64,000 nucleotides of DNA from Diabrotica undecimpunctata (GCF_040954645.1 NC_092803.1:80638263-80702262), one strand, 5' to 3'; numbered from the stretch's first letter, positions 11,024-21,926 are shown. Notes: a model not told the origin generated them from the sequence alone. Numbers and translations: made by a program.

Positions 11024-11940
11024 TTTATAATTTTCTATAATTTCTTTTAATTTTTAATAATTTTTTATAATTTTTTTTCTTTATTTTTTTGTAATTTCTT
11101 ATATTTTTTATAATTTTTTATAATTTTCAATAATTTTTAAAATTTATTAAAATTCTTTATAATTTTTTATAATTTTTATAATTTTTTATAATTTTTTATA
11201 ATTTTTTATAATTTTTTATAATTTTTTATAATTTTTTATAATTTTTTATATTTTTTTATAATTTTTTATAATTTTTTATAATTCTTTATAATTTTTTATA
11301 ATTTTTAATAATTTTTTATAATTTTTTATAATTTTTTATAATTTTTTATAATTTTTTATAATTTTTTATAATTTTTTATAATTTTTTATAATTTTTTATA
11401 ATTTTGTATAATTTTTTATAATTTTTTAAAATTTTTTATAATTTTTTATAATTTTTTATAATTTTTTATAATTTTTTATAATTTTTTATAATTTTTTATA
11501 ATTTTTTATAATTTTTTAAAATTTTTTATAATTTTTTATAATTTTTTATAATTTTTTATAATTTTTTATAATTTTTTATAATTTTTTATAATTTTTTATA
11601 ATTTTTTATAATTTTTTATAATTTTTTATAATTTTTTATAATTTTTTATAATTTTTTATAATTTTTTATAATTTTTTATAATTTTTTATAATTTTTTATA
11701 ATTTTTTATAATTTTTTATAATTTTTTGTAATTTTTTATAATTTTTTATAATTTTTTATAATTTTTTATAATTTTTTATAATTTTTTATAATTTTTTATA
11801 ATTTTTTATAATTTTTTATAATTTTTTATAATTTTTTATAATTTTTTATAATTTTTTATAATTTTTTATAATTTTTTATAATTTTTTATAATTTTTTATA
11901 ATTTTTTATAATTTTTTATAATTTTTTATAATTTTTTATA
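11024..11940. repeat. 10-bp minisatellite, unit ATAATTTTTT
   Basis: A degenerate start (11024-11180) leads into 76 consecutive 10-bp units over 11181-11940. I saw only scattered substitutions and no insertion or deletion, so the T6 tract falls at exactly the same phase throughout. It lies in the predicted Gr intron. Confidence 0.97.
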
Positions 11941-12358
11941 CTTACATTAAGGTTATAGAATTTTCTTTAATTATATTTATTTTTGCTTAGTTTTATTTAT
12001 TTTGTTTCTTTTTATTTAGTTTTATTTGATTATATTTTATTTTATTTATTTTTGTTTAATTTTATTTAATTTAACTTTAGTTTATTTTAGTTAATTTTGT
12101 TTAATTTAATTTCTTTTATTTTATTTTATACAAATCGATACAAGTCATACAGAAGAGGATTGTAAAAAAAATAATTTGTATATTTATTGTAATAACATTG
12201 ATCACCCCTGAATTTTACGTGTTTTTCCTGTATATACAAAGCAAAAGGGGATAAAACAAATTGTGTGAGTCGAAAACATTTCTTTTAAAGATGCCGAAAT
12301 TATATATGATACTTATACATGGTTTGTTGGCCATAGAAATTAAGATTTATTGCAATCC
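11941..12358. other. T-rich low-complexity DNA, then plain AT-rich sequence
   Basis: Degenerate ttatttta-type repeats run from 11941 to about 12130. Non-repetitive sequence follows up to the next mariner. No gene was seen. Confidence 0.6.
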
Positions 12359-13378
12359 CATCTCTAGAGTATATTTTTTATAATGCCCTAAAACTAATTT
12401 TTCGGTTATTTTTTAACCTTAATAGCAATACAAATAAATAAGAAAGTAAATAAGTAATATACTTTATTGTCATTGAAAATTGTACAAATTTTATAGACAA
12501 CGCTTATAACAATGAGACAAGAAAGAAGAAAAAAAATCAGAATAATAATTGCTTGTACTTTTAAATAAAAAAAAAACATTAAAATTCTTCTAAACTTAAA
12601 CATAAAAAATACTACCTAATTAAAAACCTACAAACTTCGTAAAATGTATCAAACAAAAAGGAGAAATGGAGATCATTTCGGCAGTTCGACGTCTTCCCGT
12701 TAATTTTCAGAAGGTTTATTTCCAGCAGTATGGATGTTCGGCTCACAACTCTAGAGCAACTATTGACTTCCTCAATCAAACGTCTCCTGATCGACTGATA
12801 AGTACACGTGGTACAATTAAATGGAACGCTAGATCCTGTGACTTAGCGCCTAACGATTTCTTTTTTTGGGGTTTTTTCAAAGAAAACATTTATAGGCATC
12901 AGTTTGAAAGGGCGACAAACCTAGTCCATTTAAGGGCAACATACTTCATTTCTCTGCAAGCATTACACCAGCCCTACTCCAAAATATGAGGAGAAATCTG
13001 TATGACAGATTTGGTTACTGTTTAGCACAAGGAGGTGGAATATTTGAGCTCTTAATTCATTAATCTGCTTTCCTAATTTTTATTTTTTGTTAAGTACATT
13101 TTACGAAGTTTGTAGGTTTCTAATTAGGTAGTTTTTTTCATGTTTAAGTTTTTAAGAATTTATTGTTTTTTTTTTATTTAAAAGTACAAACGATTCTTAT
13201 TTTGATTTTTTTTCTTTGTTGTCTTATTGTTAAGCTTTGTCCATAAAATTTGTACAATTTTCAGTGACAATAAAGCTTATTACTTATTTACTTACTTATT
13301 TATTTGTATTGCTATTAAGGCTAAAAAATAACCAAAAAATTAGTTTTAAAGCATTATAATAAATATACTCTAGAGATG
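12359..13378 (+). mobile_element. Internally deleted mariner with ~300-bp terminal inverted repeats
   Basis: The arms 12359-12660 and about 13082-13378 are near-identical inverted repeats beginning catctctagag. Only the C-terminal third of a transposase lies between them. No TA duplication is evident at the outer edges, so the limits may be a few bases off. Confidence 0.8.
12666..13063 (+). pseudogene. mariner transposase C-terminal fragment
   Basis: Starts inside the catalytic core. The second acidic site reads FQQYGCSAHNSR, with Tyr in place of the usual Asp. The third is intact in ARSCDLAPNDFFFWG, followed by FKENIY. A frameshift near 12970 moves the C-terminus (RRNLYDRFGYCLAQGG) to another frame, with its stop at 13061-13063. 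The N-terminal DNA-binding half was lost in the internal deletion. It is dead as an enzyme, though the long arms could be moved in trans. Confidence 0.8.
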
Positions 13379-13804
13379 TGTACTTCTTGTGATAGTTCAT
13401 CGTCTAATTTTACTTAAAAAAAATCAGCTTCTAAAGCCAATACTAGTAATACAATTAGGTAAACGAACAAACCCAACCTCTCCTACACCTGATACGGTAC
13501 CTGTGAAAAAATCATATAAGTGTTGTCGAAAATTAAACCTATTATTCCTAACCCCTACAGAAAAGATTATATGAACTATAAAGAAAAAACTATAATGTTA
13601 ATTACCTCCTTCATAAATAGATTTCAAAAAAAAAATTTAATTTTCACCAAATACTCTCATGGAATCTAATATCAGAGACTTTGTAGAAAGTGCTTTTGTT
13701 CCAAGTGATACAAATGATGCTATGGTAACATATAGTGAATCAGACTTAAGTGAAACGCTATTTTACTGATTAATCTTCAAAAATGGCTAATAAGCAAACA
13801 ATCA
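13379..13804. other. No certain gene; possible LINE ORF1 debris
   Basis: A short frame (13389-13574) and an acidic stretch near 13660-13770 precede the endonuclease of the next LINE and could be its decayed ORF1. No diagnostic motif was found. Confidence 0.3.
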
Positions 13805-15039
13805 AAAACCAATTAGTAATTTTGCAGTGGAATAGTAGATAAATAACATCCAATAAAAATAATTTGTTAAATTACATTAATAAAAACCGTGTTACTTTCC
13901 GAATCTAGACTTATGTCTAATAGTAATTTTAATATAAAAGGATACAGTTTCATTAAAAAATGCCGTAATGACGGATATGGTGAAGTTGGTATATTTATTT
14001 TACAAACAATTAACTTTATTCCAGATATAAATATTTTTTTCGTTTCAGTATACAAACTTTATGACACAGCTGCCACAAAAAAGATTGGTTAAATTTATTT
14101 GAACAGTTTGAAATTCCTCGTACAATTTTTTGTTTCTATATTATACATAGTTCATATGAACGATGTATTACAGATTTAAAATATATTTTTTGCTGCATGC
14201 GTGATTGGTTAAATAATATGGGTTTTAGCTTTTCACAGCAAAAAAAAGCGGTTATGTGTAAATAAAAAGAATATAAATATCTTGGCATCCATATTGATAA
14301 TAAACTCTTATGGACAAGCCACCTAAGACACGTAAAGCAAAAATGTGAGAAAGGGCTTAACATTCTGCATGTAGTTTCCAAATACAAATGGGTGCAATGT
14401 TTAAATATCCTTTATTTTTATAACTGTTACATCCGCTCAATAATGGATTGTGGATGTACTATTTATGCATCAAATAGCAAATCAAACCTATTATTCCTTG
14501 ACAGAATTAAATATAAGATAACTAAAATAAGTCTAGGTACTATGGTATCGTCACCTAATTGTGCAATTCTCGCTGAAGCACAAGAACCACCTTTATGCTT
14601 TCAAATATAGTATTTAGCCAATAAACAATTAATAAAGTATAGAATCTTACAAACAAATATTGGAGAATTAAAACTTTTCTCCTCGTTTGCTGATGCCTTT
14701 ATTGAAACTAAGAGACATAAAGAACTAGTACATAGTAAAAAAAATATCCTGTTTACGTAATTATTTTTAAGGCCTTAATATTTAAACCACCTATTTTCAT
14801 TCAAAACTATCCCGATAATATATTTCTGTATAGATGGATCAACAAATAGATTTAAAACAGGCTGTGCATTCTTAGTTTCTAATATTAACCATGTTGAGCA
14901 ATATCAAGTCCTACATTATTTATCAATATTTAGTGCAGAAGCTATACCTATTGGGAAAGCTTTAGATTGGTGTGAGATTAATTTACCTTTATCTGTGGTA
15001 ATTGTAAGAGACTCTCTTTCAGTTTCGCATGTCATTAAT
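13805..15039 (+). pseudogene. I-like LINE, part 1: endonuclease, RT and RNase H pieces
   Basis: Endonuclease N-terminus near 13820: LQWNSR, LLSESRLMS, NFNIKGYSF and a GYGEVGIFI block. The RT C-terminal half is near 14280-14610: KYLGIHIDNKLLW, then YIRSIMDCGCTIY and ILAEAQEPPL. RNase H starts near 14835 (MDQQ.D..KTG, SIFSAEAIPIGKAL) and runs into VIVRDSLSVSHVIN. The LINE breaks off there and resumes at 17085. The RT catalytic centre is deleted and stops are frequent. Both the RNase H and the RT tail fit an I-type clade. Confidence 0.75.
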
Positions 15040-15077
15040 TCATTGGTGACTACAAGCGGAAGGAGAAGAACGAATGG

Positions 15078-17065
15078 ATGGCAGATGAAATATTACACCG
15101 TATGGACAGAAGGAGGGAAAATAAGAATAATCCCGAACAATATAAAGAACTGGATAGAACTGTCAGCAGAAAAGGAAAAGAATCCAAAGAGAAATGGTTA
15201 GAAGAAAAATGTGAAGAGATAGAAGAGCTAGAACGAAGACACGATAGTTTTAATATGCATGAAAAAATCAAGGAGTTTACATATACTTACAAGAAAAAAC
15301 AGTTTGGTAGGTTAATAGACGAGAACAACAAACTTATTGTAGATTATGAAGAACAGTTACAGACTTGGGCAAATTACATAAAAGATTTGTTTACGGATTA
15401 TCGTCATATTTCTACGAATACTCTTGATCTAAATGGACCAAAAATATTGAAAAGTGAGGTGACAAAAGCTATAGATCAAACGAAAGATAGGAAAGCAACA
15501 GGATGCGATGAAATACAGGTCGAATTTTTAAAAATTTTTAACGAGAACAACCTGAATGTAGTATTAGAACTGTTTAATAAGATATACGATACTGGTCAAA
15601 TTCCATTGGACTAGTTAAAATCTACATTTGTGCCCCTTCCCAAGAAATCGAATTCTAAGACGTGTAGTGAATATCGCCTTATAAGTTTAATGAGTCACAC
15701 CATTAAAGTATGCTTGAATATTATCCATTCCAGAATAAGAGCAAAATTAGAACACAGCATAAGTAAAACACAGTTCGGTTTTAGATGCGGTTTTGGAACT
15801 CGAGAGCCGATCTTTGCAATACAAGTCTTGATTCAAAAATGTCTGGATCAACAGAAAGATGTTTACGCCTGTTTTATCGACTATAAGAAAGCATTCGATA
15901 CTATCAAACATGACAAACTCATAGAACTATTACATTTTACAGGACTCGAGACTAAGGACATCCAGATTATAAAAAATCTATATTGGAATCAAACAGCCCA
16001 CATGAAGAATGGACATATGGTGAGTGAAAACGTAACCATTTTGAGAGGGGTTAGACAGGGCTGTATTCTTTCGCCACTGCTTTTCAACCCATACACAGAA
16101 CAAATATTTCTAGAGGCACTGGAAGAGTACAACGAGGGCATCAAGATTAATGGCGTACCAATAAGTAATTTTCGATATGCAGATGATACTGTTATACTGG
16201 CCGATAACATCGAAGATTTACAGATGATGCTAAATAGAGTAAATACAACTGGCAACCAATTTGGACTGAAGATCAATAGAAAGAAAACTAAATTTATGGT
16301 GATCAGTAAAAAGAATATTCAACATATCGACCTGAATATTGAAAGAGTACACCAATTTAAATATCTTGGATATACAGTAAATGATAAGTGGGACCCAGAC
16401 GTAGAGATTAAGATCCAAATTGAAATAGCAAGATCCAAATTCATCAAAATGAGAAAGCTCTTAAGCAACCGGCACCTAAGCGTTAACCTCCGATGGCGCG
16501 CCACGAAATGCTACGTACTCTCTACGCTACTTTACGGAGTTGAACGGTGGACGTTAACAACAGCAACTATAAAGAAAAAATTTTCCAATAAAATCCTTAA
16601 TAAAAAGGTATATAAAAAACAAGTTTTTTATATACCTTTTTATAAAGGATTTTATTGGAACATTTTTTAATATATGGTATACAGCCAACTACAGGAACTT
16701 AGTTTCCTTGTGGATTTCAACTATAAAGAAGTTAGCGGCTCTAGAAATGTGACTGTATCGACGCATACTGAGAATACCTTGGACAGACAGTATTAAGACG
16801 AATGGGTAAAGAGGTGAAATTGTTAACAACTATTAAAAGGAGGAAAGCGTCATACCTGGGCCATGTGTTCCGTAAAGATAAGTACAGTCTGCTACAGTTT
16901 ATCGTGGAAGGCAAGATTGAATGTAGAAGAGGTTTGGGCAAAAAGAAAAAATAGTGGCTGAGAAACTTGAGAGAATGGTTTCAAATACCAGAAGCTGCGA
17001 ACATAATACATACGGCACAAAACAGAGAAACCTATCGTTTGATGGTCGCCAACCTTCGGTAGAAG
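15078..17065 (+). pseudogene. RTE/BovB-like reverse transcriptase
   Basis: A linker (WLEEKCEEIEELERRHDS, RKATGCDEIQVEFLK) runs to a stop at 15614. The main RT frame from 15630 holds PLPKKSNSKTCSEYRLISL, TQFGFRCGFGTREPI, YKKAFDTIKHDKL, RGVRQGCILSPLLFN and the catalytic FRYADDTVILA near 16170. A thumb motif (HQFKYLGYTVND) and LYGVERWTL follow. The frame is then broken by the 141-bp hairpin insertion. Past it come LGHVFRKDKYSLL, GKIECRRG and LRNLREWF, the C-terminal tail of this LINE group. Stops in the tail and the insertion kill it, but the RT core is open. Confidence 0.85.
16577..16717. repeat. 141-bp hairpin insertion with 13-bp duplication
   Basis: Inserted in the LINE RT and flanked by perfect duplicates caactataaagaa (16564-16576 and 16718-16730). 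It contains a palindrome with 36-bp arms, 16585-16620 and 16623-16658, one mismatch and a 2-base loop. The remaining ~59 bp on its right are unique. Confidence 0.85.
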
Positions 17066-17084
17066 ACGGCACATAAAGAAGAAG

Positions 17085-17650
17085 ATGCCATTAATAGCCC
17101 ACCTTGAAATCATTAGAAAAACTAATAATATTAGACTAGCGATAAAAAAATAGTATAGATACACTGCAGGAGTATGGTGTAAAAGTTGTGTAGTATTAAT
17201 CTGGGTGAAAGGTCTTTTAGGGATAACTGGAAATGAAGCAGTTGCTCTTGTAGCTAAAAAATCACTTGACTTGAAGATATTATTAATTTTTATAAGGCTG
17301 ATATTAGGGTTAGATGGGGAGCTCAGTATAGAAAAAGTTAAACTACATCAGAAAATGTCTATTTTAAAATTCATCCGGTTTTACCCACAAACATTTCTTA
17401 CATCAATTTCTGGTATTATAATCGATATAAGTCTCATCTATTATATCACACTTAAAACTAAATCTCGGACGCTTTTCAGCACATCCCTTTCGGAATGGTA
17501 TCTTAAATACCAATATACTGCACATACAGAAATACTGTAACAAGAACTTTTTGCAAGTCTGTCAACTAACATTCTTACTTTATTAGCCCAACACGAGAAA
17601 GAAATCTTCAACATTTTAATTAAGTTTGTTTTAAAAGCAAAAATAGATAT
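17085..17650 (+). pseudogene. I-like LINE, part 2: RNase H end and C-terminal domain
   Basis: Resumes the LINE interrupted at 15039. The RNase H signature LIWVKGLLGITGNEAVALV appears near 17195, matching the usual W.(K/P)(G/S)H.GI.GNE..D pattern with the His and final Asp replaced. A long open frame follows to 17540 and then degenerate sequence. It is not active. Confidence 0.65.
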
Positions 17651-17689
17651 TTAGCTTATATATGGTTAAATATATGAACATGCTGCCAA

Positions 17690-17925
17690 ATTAAAATAAA
17701 GCTTCGCAGGACACAATGCCCGACTGAAGGATAAGAGATGGAACCACGAAATACAACAGTGGAGGCCATGGTTAGGAAAGAGAAGCAGAGGAAGACCACA
17801 AATGAGATGGGCTGATGACATTAAGAAGATCGGACGACACAACTGGAAGCAAGTGGCGCAAAATAGAAGACACTGGATTGATTTGGGGGAGGCCTATGTC
17901 CAAAGTTGGATTACTGAAGGCTGAA
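17690..17925 (+). pseudogene. 3' tail of another RTE-like LINE with (GAA)n end
   Basis: Open frame read as AGHNARLKDKRWNHEI, then RSRGRPQMRWADDIKKIG, WKQVAQNRRHWIDLGEAY and a stop, followed by repeated GAA. This is the W.GH.AR..D.RW...RSRGRP..RW.DDI tail of a second LINE subfamily, also present at 54271-54880. Only the last ~75 codons are present. Confidence 0.75.
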
Positions 17926-17954
17926 GAAGAAGAAGAAGAAGATGGTTAAATATC

Positions 17955-18030
17955 TGTATATATATATATATATATATATTTCTTACTATTATATATATAT
18001 GTATATATATATACATATATATAATAGTAA
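17955..18030. repeat. TA-rich microsatellite with inverted symmetry
   Basis: TA runs are arranged around tttcttactattata and its reverse complement, so the tract can fold back on itself. It abuts the Penelope-like element. Confidence 0.8.
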
Positions 18031-18127
18031 GAAAAAAGAAGTACTTGTGACTCGTTTGGAAAAAATATATAAATGTTTTGGATGGGTTGGAGTCAATAAA
18101 AGGGGCTATTGATTAACTATTTATTAT

Positions 18128-18172
18128 CTCAAGCTTTCAATTGTGTTTACAATTATTATTATCAAGTGCTGC
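18128..18172 (-). ncRNA. Degenerate hammerhead-ribozyme-like motif (left PLE arm)
   Basis: On the minus strand, a cttgataa-type core, a short stem with an aaac loop (aattgtaaacacaatt) and then gaaagct follow each other in hammerhead order. The core differs from CTGATGA at positions that are normally essential, so activity is unlikely. Similar motifs lie at 18690-18727 (plus) and 34784-34822 (minus). Confidence 0.35.
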
Positions 18173-18416
18173 TAAAAAAGACAAAATATGCCAAAGCACA
18201 AGATGGTTTTTTAATTCTGCAATCACTTTTGTGAGAAATAATGCGATTTGAAAGATTTCTTCCGGTCTCATCAACATATTTAGCTTCACACTGAGTACAA
18301 CTAATGCTGTATACTACATTCTTTTTTTCAAATTTGTCTATAGGATATTTAGTTTTGGAATATGAAGATGAAATATTTTTGATGTTCTTTGTTGCTTTAC
18401 TAAAGGTTATTGACAA
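18162..18416 (-). pseudogene. Penelope-like GIY-YIG endonuclease fragment
   Basis: The frame includes KKNVVYSISCTQCEAKYV, then DETGRNLSNRIISHKSDC and PSCALA. This is the VY.I.C..C...Y(V/I)GETGR.L..R...HK motif of Penelope-like elements, with Asp in place of the usual Gly before ETGR. It ends early at FVFFSST, where its 3' half should continue. It is truncated at both ends. Confidence 0.75.
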
Positions 18417-18781
18417 TATAAAAATAGTTATTATTAAATTGAGGCTTATTTGTAATTGGTCGCTATTTTAACTTATTTATAAATTCAATTTTTTTTTGTG
18501 TTAAGAAAATGTTTTCAAAATTATAATAAAATTTCAGAGAAGCATTTATTAGATTAAGACATATTTTATTATTTATTTTTGAGATGTATTAGCAGAAACT
18601 TTATTTACCAAACTAATTTTATTTGGTGAGCTAACAAAAATTTATTTCTTTCTAGTTCAACTTTGTAAGATATTTTGTCTTTTTTAGCAGCTCTTGATAA
18701 TAATTGTAAACACAATTGAAAGCTCGAGATAATAAATAGTTGACCAATAGCCCCTTTTATTTACTCCAACCCATCCAAAAC

Positions 18782-18782
<1 letters not shown>

Positions 18783-18862
<80 letters not shown>
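18783..18862. repeat. (TA)n microsatellite
   Basis: Perfect TA run directly at the right end of the Penelope-like element. Confidence 0.95.
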
Positions 18863-18863
<1 letters not shown>

Positions 18864-19147
18864 GTATATATGTGTATATATAGGTAATAAATGATTACAA
18901 ACGTTCTGTAATTAGAATACTAACTTCTGTTTTAGCCGATTTGTCGTTACCTCCGGCCTGTGACCGAGTCTAGTTTTTCTTAATAACAATGTATTGATGG
19001 GCCCCTAGAGCAGAAACGAGTTTCCTTGTTTTATCCCTTTTTTAATCTTAATTGAAAAAAATACAAATATTCTGTGGCAAATACACATGTTCTAATGCCA
19101 TCCACTCTATACACACCTCTAATTTATAGATGAAAGCGTATACTTAC

Positions 19148-19996
19148 TGTGTTTAAAACCATTGGATGAAATTGAGAATATAATACATAAAATGAGGCAT
19201 AAAGTTTTTCAGGAACAACTAACACCGAATGTATTCCATTAACACATTGAAACAGAATATATAAAGAAAACAACAAAACATAAAAGCTGTATAACTCGTT
19301 TACGTAGTTTATTGCTTCGATGGTGTTTCTGTAATGCTTACATAAAAGTATTAACTTTGAGTCAAGTGCAAAATCATGCATGTTTTTATAAATATCAGAA
19401 GTCAAAGAAGTTGCCACCTGATTAAAACTTCTTTTGCATAAATTGATCAAATGGCTGTAAAATAGTAAGATCAAACACGTCATATACTTTGAAAACATAA
19501 TTGAAAAAATATGTTCTCTGTCTCTGGCGATGCCTATTCTTACAGCAACTCTTACGTCATTTATGACGACTGGCCAGTAGAATATATTATAAACATAAAA
19601 TTCTACGGGAATTCTATCAGACCCGAGTTCTTTCATTTGTTTAAGACATTTCCATAGCTTGTACCATTTCTTTCTTTTTATAAAGTTAACTTTTAGTATT
19701 AATATCGCACAATTTAAATGATAAAAAGCAATAGGAAGTATTATAGTGTTCGGTATTGAATCGTGTGATATGTCCAAGAGCATAAAATTTAAAACATCGC
19801 CACCAATAAATAATAACGATAATATAATAAAAAGACTGTGCACTTGGTTTATTATCTTTACCACTTTGGAAGAAGATGTACATGGCATCAATGCTAGAAT
19901 CTTTGCATAAGCTAAGTATAATCTTGAACATCCTCTTCTGATGTAAAAAATACGTGTGCGTGTCTTTTCATAAGAAGTGTTTGTAAGAAGAATCAT
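19148..19996 (-). CDS. Gustatory receptor (7tm_7) alternative first exon 1a
   Basis: Open for 283 codons from ATG (A at 19996, aaaa before it). It ends HPMVLNT at a consensus phase-0 donor gtaagta. Predicted helices: TM1 ~53-74, TM2 ~81-105, TM3 ~132-155, TM4 ~161-187, TM5 ~237-262, and the first half of TM6 at the end. A basic, conserved intracellular stretch (FIKRKKWYKLWKCL) follows TM2. The segment AINYVNELY precedes TM5, as in other Grs. No frameshift or internal stop is present although the neighbours are decayed TEs, which suggests selection. Joined to the exon at 2001-2282 it gives a 376-residue receptor. An odorant receptor was considered, but the layout and C-terminal exon fit Gr better. 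It is closely similar throughout, without gaps, to 51744-52592. Confidence 0.82.
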
Positions 19997-20235
19997 TTTT
20001 GATCTGTGACAATATATGACAATATGATATATGACAATAATTAATTTATAACTTATTTATCCACTTAATTGGATAATGTGGGTATAGAAGATTTTATAAC
20101 ATTAACAGGGATTGACATTCAACACGAAAAATAAAATTTGTTTTGATAACTGATATTTATTCTGTTAATTATTTTTTTATTTGAAAATAATAGTCGCGGA
20201 AATTGTTGTATATCTGTAGATGAAACTAAACATAC
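19997..20235 (-). promoter_or_regulatory. Conserved 5' flank of Gr exon 1a
   Basis: About 200 bp upstream of the ATG are recognisably the same as the flank of exon 1b (52593-52812), for example ccacttaattggataat and gaaattgttgtatat on the plus strand. Similarity ends near 20235. It could contain a promoter and 5' UTR for this first exon. No core element was assigned. Confidence 0.45.
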
Positions 20236-20446
20236 TCGTGGATCCAACAATAATGTGAAACTTGTAACGTTATAAACCTCGCACGTGTGTTAGTTTCCTT
20301 CAAGCAATTATTTTATTTTAATTTCTTTCGATTTTTATGTACTTAATAATTTTTCTTTCATTTCTATAAATAGTTGGCGCTCATCTCTTCGATTGCCTTT
20401 TTCTTTACTAAATATTCTGTCATAATATTTGTTCTTCATGTTCTTT

Positions 20447-20447
20447 A

Positions 20448-20517
<70 letters not shown>
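20447..20517. repeat. (TA)n microsatellite
   Basis: Perfect TA run bordering the left arm of a Penelope-like element. Confidence 0.95.
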
Positions 20518-20519
<2 letters not shown>

Positions 20520-20635
20520 ACCGAGAAAAAGAGTACGACCGTCAATCCAAAATAAGCTAAGGTACACTCGAAGAGTGGTGGGTTTTTCGTTCAAAGTGGA
20601 GAAATAAAAGACAAAGAAGGTGGCTACTTCATCTA

Positions 20636-20692
20636 TTTATTGAAGACGTTTCGCTTTCTGTTTAGAAAGCATCATCAGTTCATCTAAAAAGA
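20636..20692 (-). ncRNA. Hammerhead ribozyme motif, left PLE arm
   Basis: Minus strand: TGAA, CTGATGA (20678-20672), one extra T, a 7-bp stem II gctttct/agaaagc with loop aaac, then GAAACGTC (20652-20645) and TTCA. TGAA/TTCA forms stem I. Stem III is only AC/GT with no loop, as in the small Penelope-associated hammerheads that act as dimers. Predicted cleavage follows GTC. The extra base after the core is the one departure from consensus. Confidence 0.65.
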
Positions 20693-21794
20693 ACAATGTG
20701 AAAAAACCAGACATCCAAAGAGAAGTTAAAACATGTATGTTACCTCAAAAAGACATGTAGCAGTCAACGATATTAAATTTGTAAAAAAGCTTCCAATAAT
20801 GGAACATTCAGAGATAAAGTTGTATAAACAATTAAAACTAGGTACAGTTTACAAATTAACAAACTTAGCACAGCAAAAGAACATGTGATAATAATACATG
20901 TATATAAAAAATTTGTTATAAAAAACTTAAGTAAAAAACATTAAAATTTTGATTTGTAAAGAACTAGAAAGATCATGAGATGCAGTTCCAACAATGTATT
21001 AACAGTAAAATTTAAATTTGACTTTAGGTAACATTATTAATTAGTTGAGATTAAAATATAATTTTTAAAAGTAAAAATGAAGTTACCAGTCTTTAGCTTA
21101 CTGAATGCCACAGGTAAATGAATCCACAGGTGTAACACCCACGCTAACAACCTGAAAATACAATGGTCTTGAGGTCAACAAGTGACAGAACAGCAAGGCG
21201 AGATACCAACTTCTAATGTAGTAGAGCGGTATATTTAAAGATTATAGTAAATTTGGGTGACAACTTGTCATTATAAGTCAAAAAGCCAAAAAGTGAAAGG
21301 AAAAGGTGGTTAAAAACACCATTTTCCCCCCAGTGATTGGTTCAAAAACTCAAAAACAAAGCAAGCGAGGTCAATCCAAAATATCATATATTATAATATC
21401 TCCGTTGTGACTGGTTAGCCAGCTAACAGGTGAAGATTGATTTAACTTCCACAGTCCAAGGTTCATAGCATTTGGAGCTGTGAATGAAAAAGATTCTATG
21501 AATCAGTTTCAATAAAAGGTTTTATTAAGTAAGTCAGCCAACAAAAACAATTACTTAATATATGTAAATGTGATATTGACAAAATATTCAATAAAATTGT
21601 AAGTTAATAAATCAAAGTTAATTAAAGGAAGAAAAAGAAAAAGAAATATTTTAAAACTTTTATTTAATTTATTTTATTATTAGATATGAACAATATGATC
21701 ACAAACACCTTATAGGACAATTCAAAGTAAATAACATATTAAGCCTAATTCTGTAGAATTAATGCATGATAAATTTGGCTCAAGTTACTAATGT

Positions 21795-21926
21795 CGGTTT
21801 TTTTTTATTAAGAGATTATTAAGAGATTTATGATTATTTGGGTGTTTTAGTATTAAACACATTTCCAAAAACTGTCTTTTGACGAGATTGCGTTCAGTGC
21901 CAAGAATTTTAACTTCATCAAAGATC
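21795..21926 (-). pseudogene. C-terminal end of PLE GIY-YIG endonuclease region
   Basis: The minus strand reads VIFDEVKILGTERNLVKRQF, then LEMCLILKHPNNHKSLN. The KILGTE.N..KR.FLEM pattern is the usual end of Penelope-like proteins. Upstream coding sequence is gone; the right inverted arm starts immediately beside it. Confidence 0.65.

Larger units (their letters stand above)
15040..17084 (+). mobile_element. RTE/BovB-like LINE inserted in the I-like LINE
   Basis: Flanked by an 11-bp imperfect duplication: atgtcattaat at 15029-15039 and atgccattaat at 17085-17095. It is 5'-truncated (no endonuclease) and ends in gaagaag. The host LINE's RNase H continues on the far side, which confirms the nesting. 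Confidence 0.85.
18030..18790 (-). mobile_element. Penelope-like element remnant with inverted end repeats
   Basis: The arms (about 18057-18172 and 18683-18790) are inverted copies of one another, each with tggatgggttggagt-type and aattgtgtttacaatt segments. A GIY-YIG endonuclease fragment lies on the minus strand between them. Penelope-like elements carry pseudo-LTRs that may be direct or inverted. The RT is missing. A third copy of this sequence lies at 34683-35100. TA repeats border both sides. Confidence 0.75.
2283..19147 (-). other. Predicted Gr intron (exon 1a to last exon)
   Basis: Bounded by a gtaagt donor (19142-19147, minus strand) and a ttttcag acceptor (2283-2289), both phase 0. 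At about 16.9 kb it holds a Jockey LINE, two mariners, a pogo-like relic, the decamer array, nested LINEs and a Penelope-like element. Splicing across it is inferred from exon fit only. Confidence 0.6.

Noticed and set aside
11024..11940. CRISPR-like regular array
   Set aside because: The repeats are contiguous 10-mers with no spacers; it is a minisatellite.
19124..19147. Reading the Gr exon 1a frame to its stop as a 290-residue protein
   Set aside because: The last seven codons lie after a consensus gtaagta donor, and exon 1b has a donor at the homologous place with a different read-through tail. Both point to splicing.
19148..19996. Odorant receptor (7tm_6) call for the chemoreceptor exons
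   Set aside because: The C-terminal exon has the Gr-type GF..I.R..L.SI......Y pattern, and the long exon plus short phase-0 3' exon layout suits Gr. The margin is moderate, because the two families are related.
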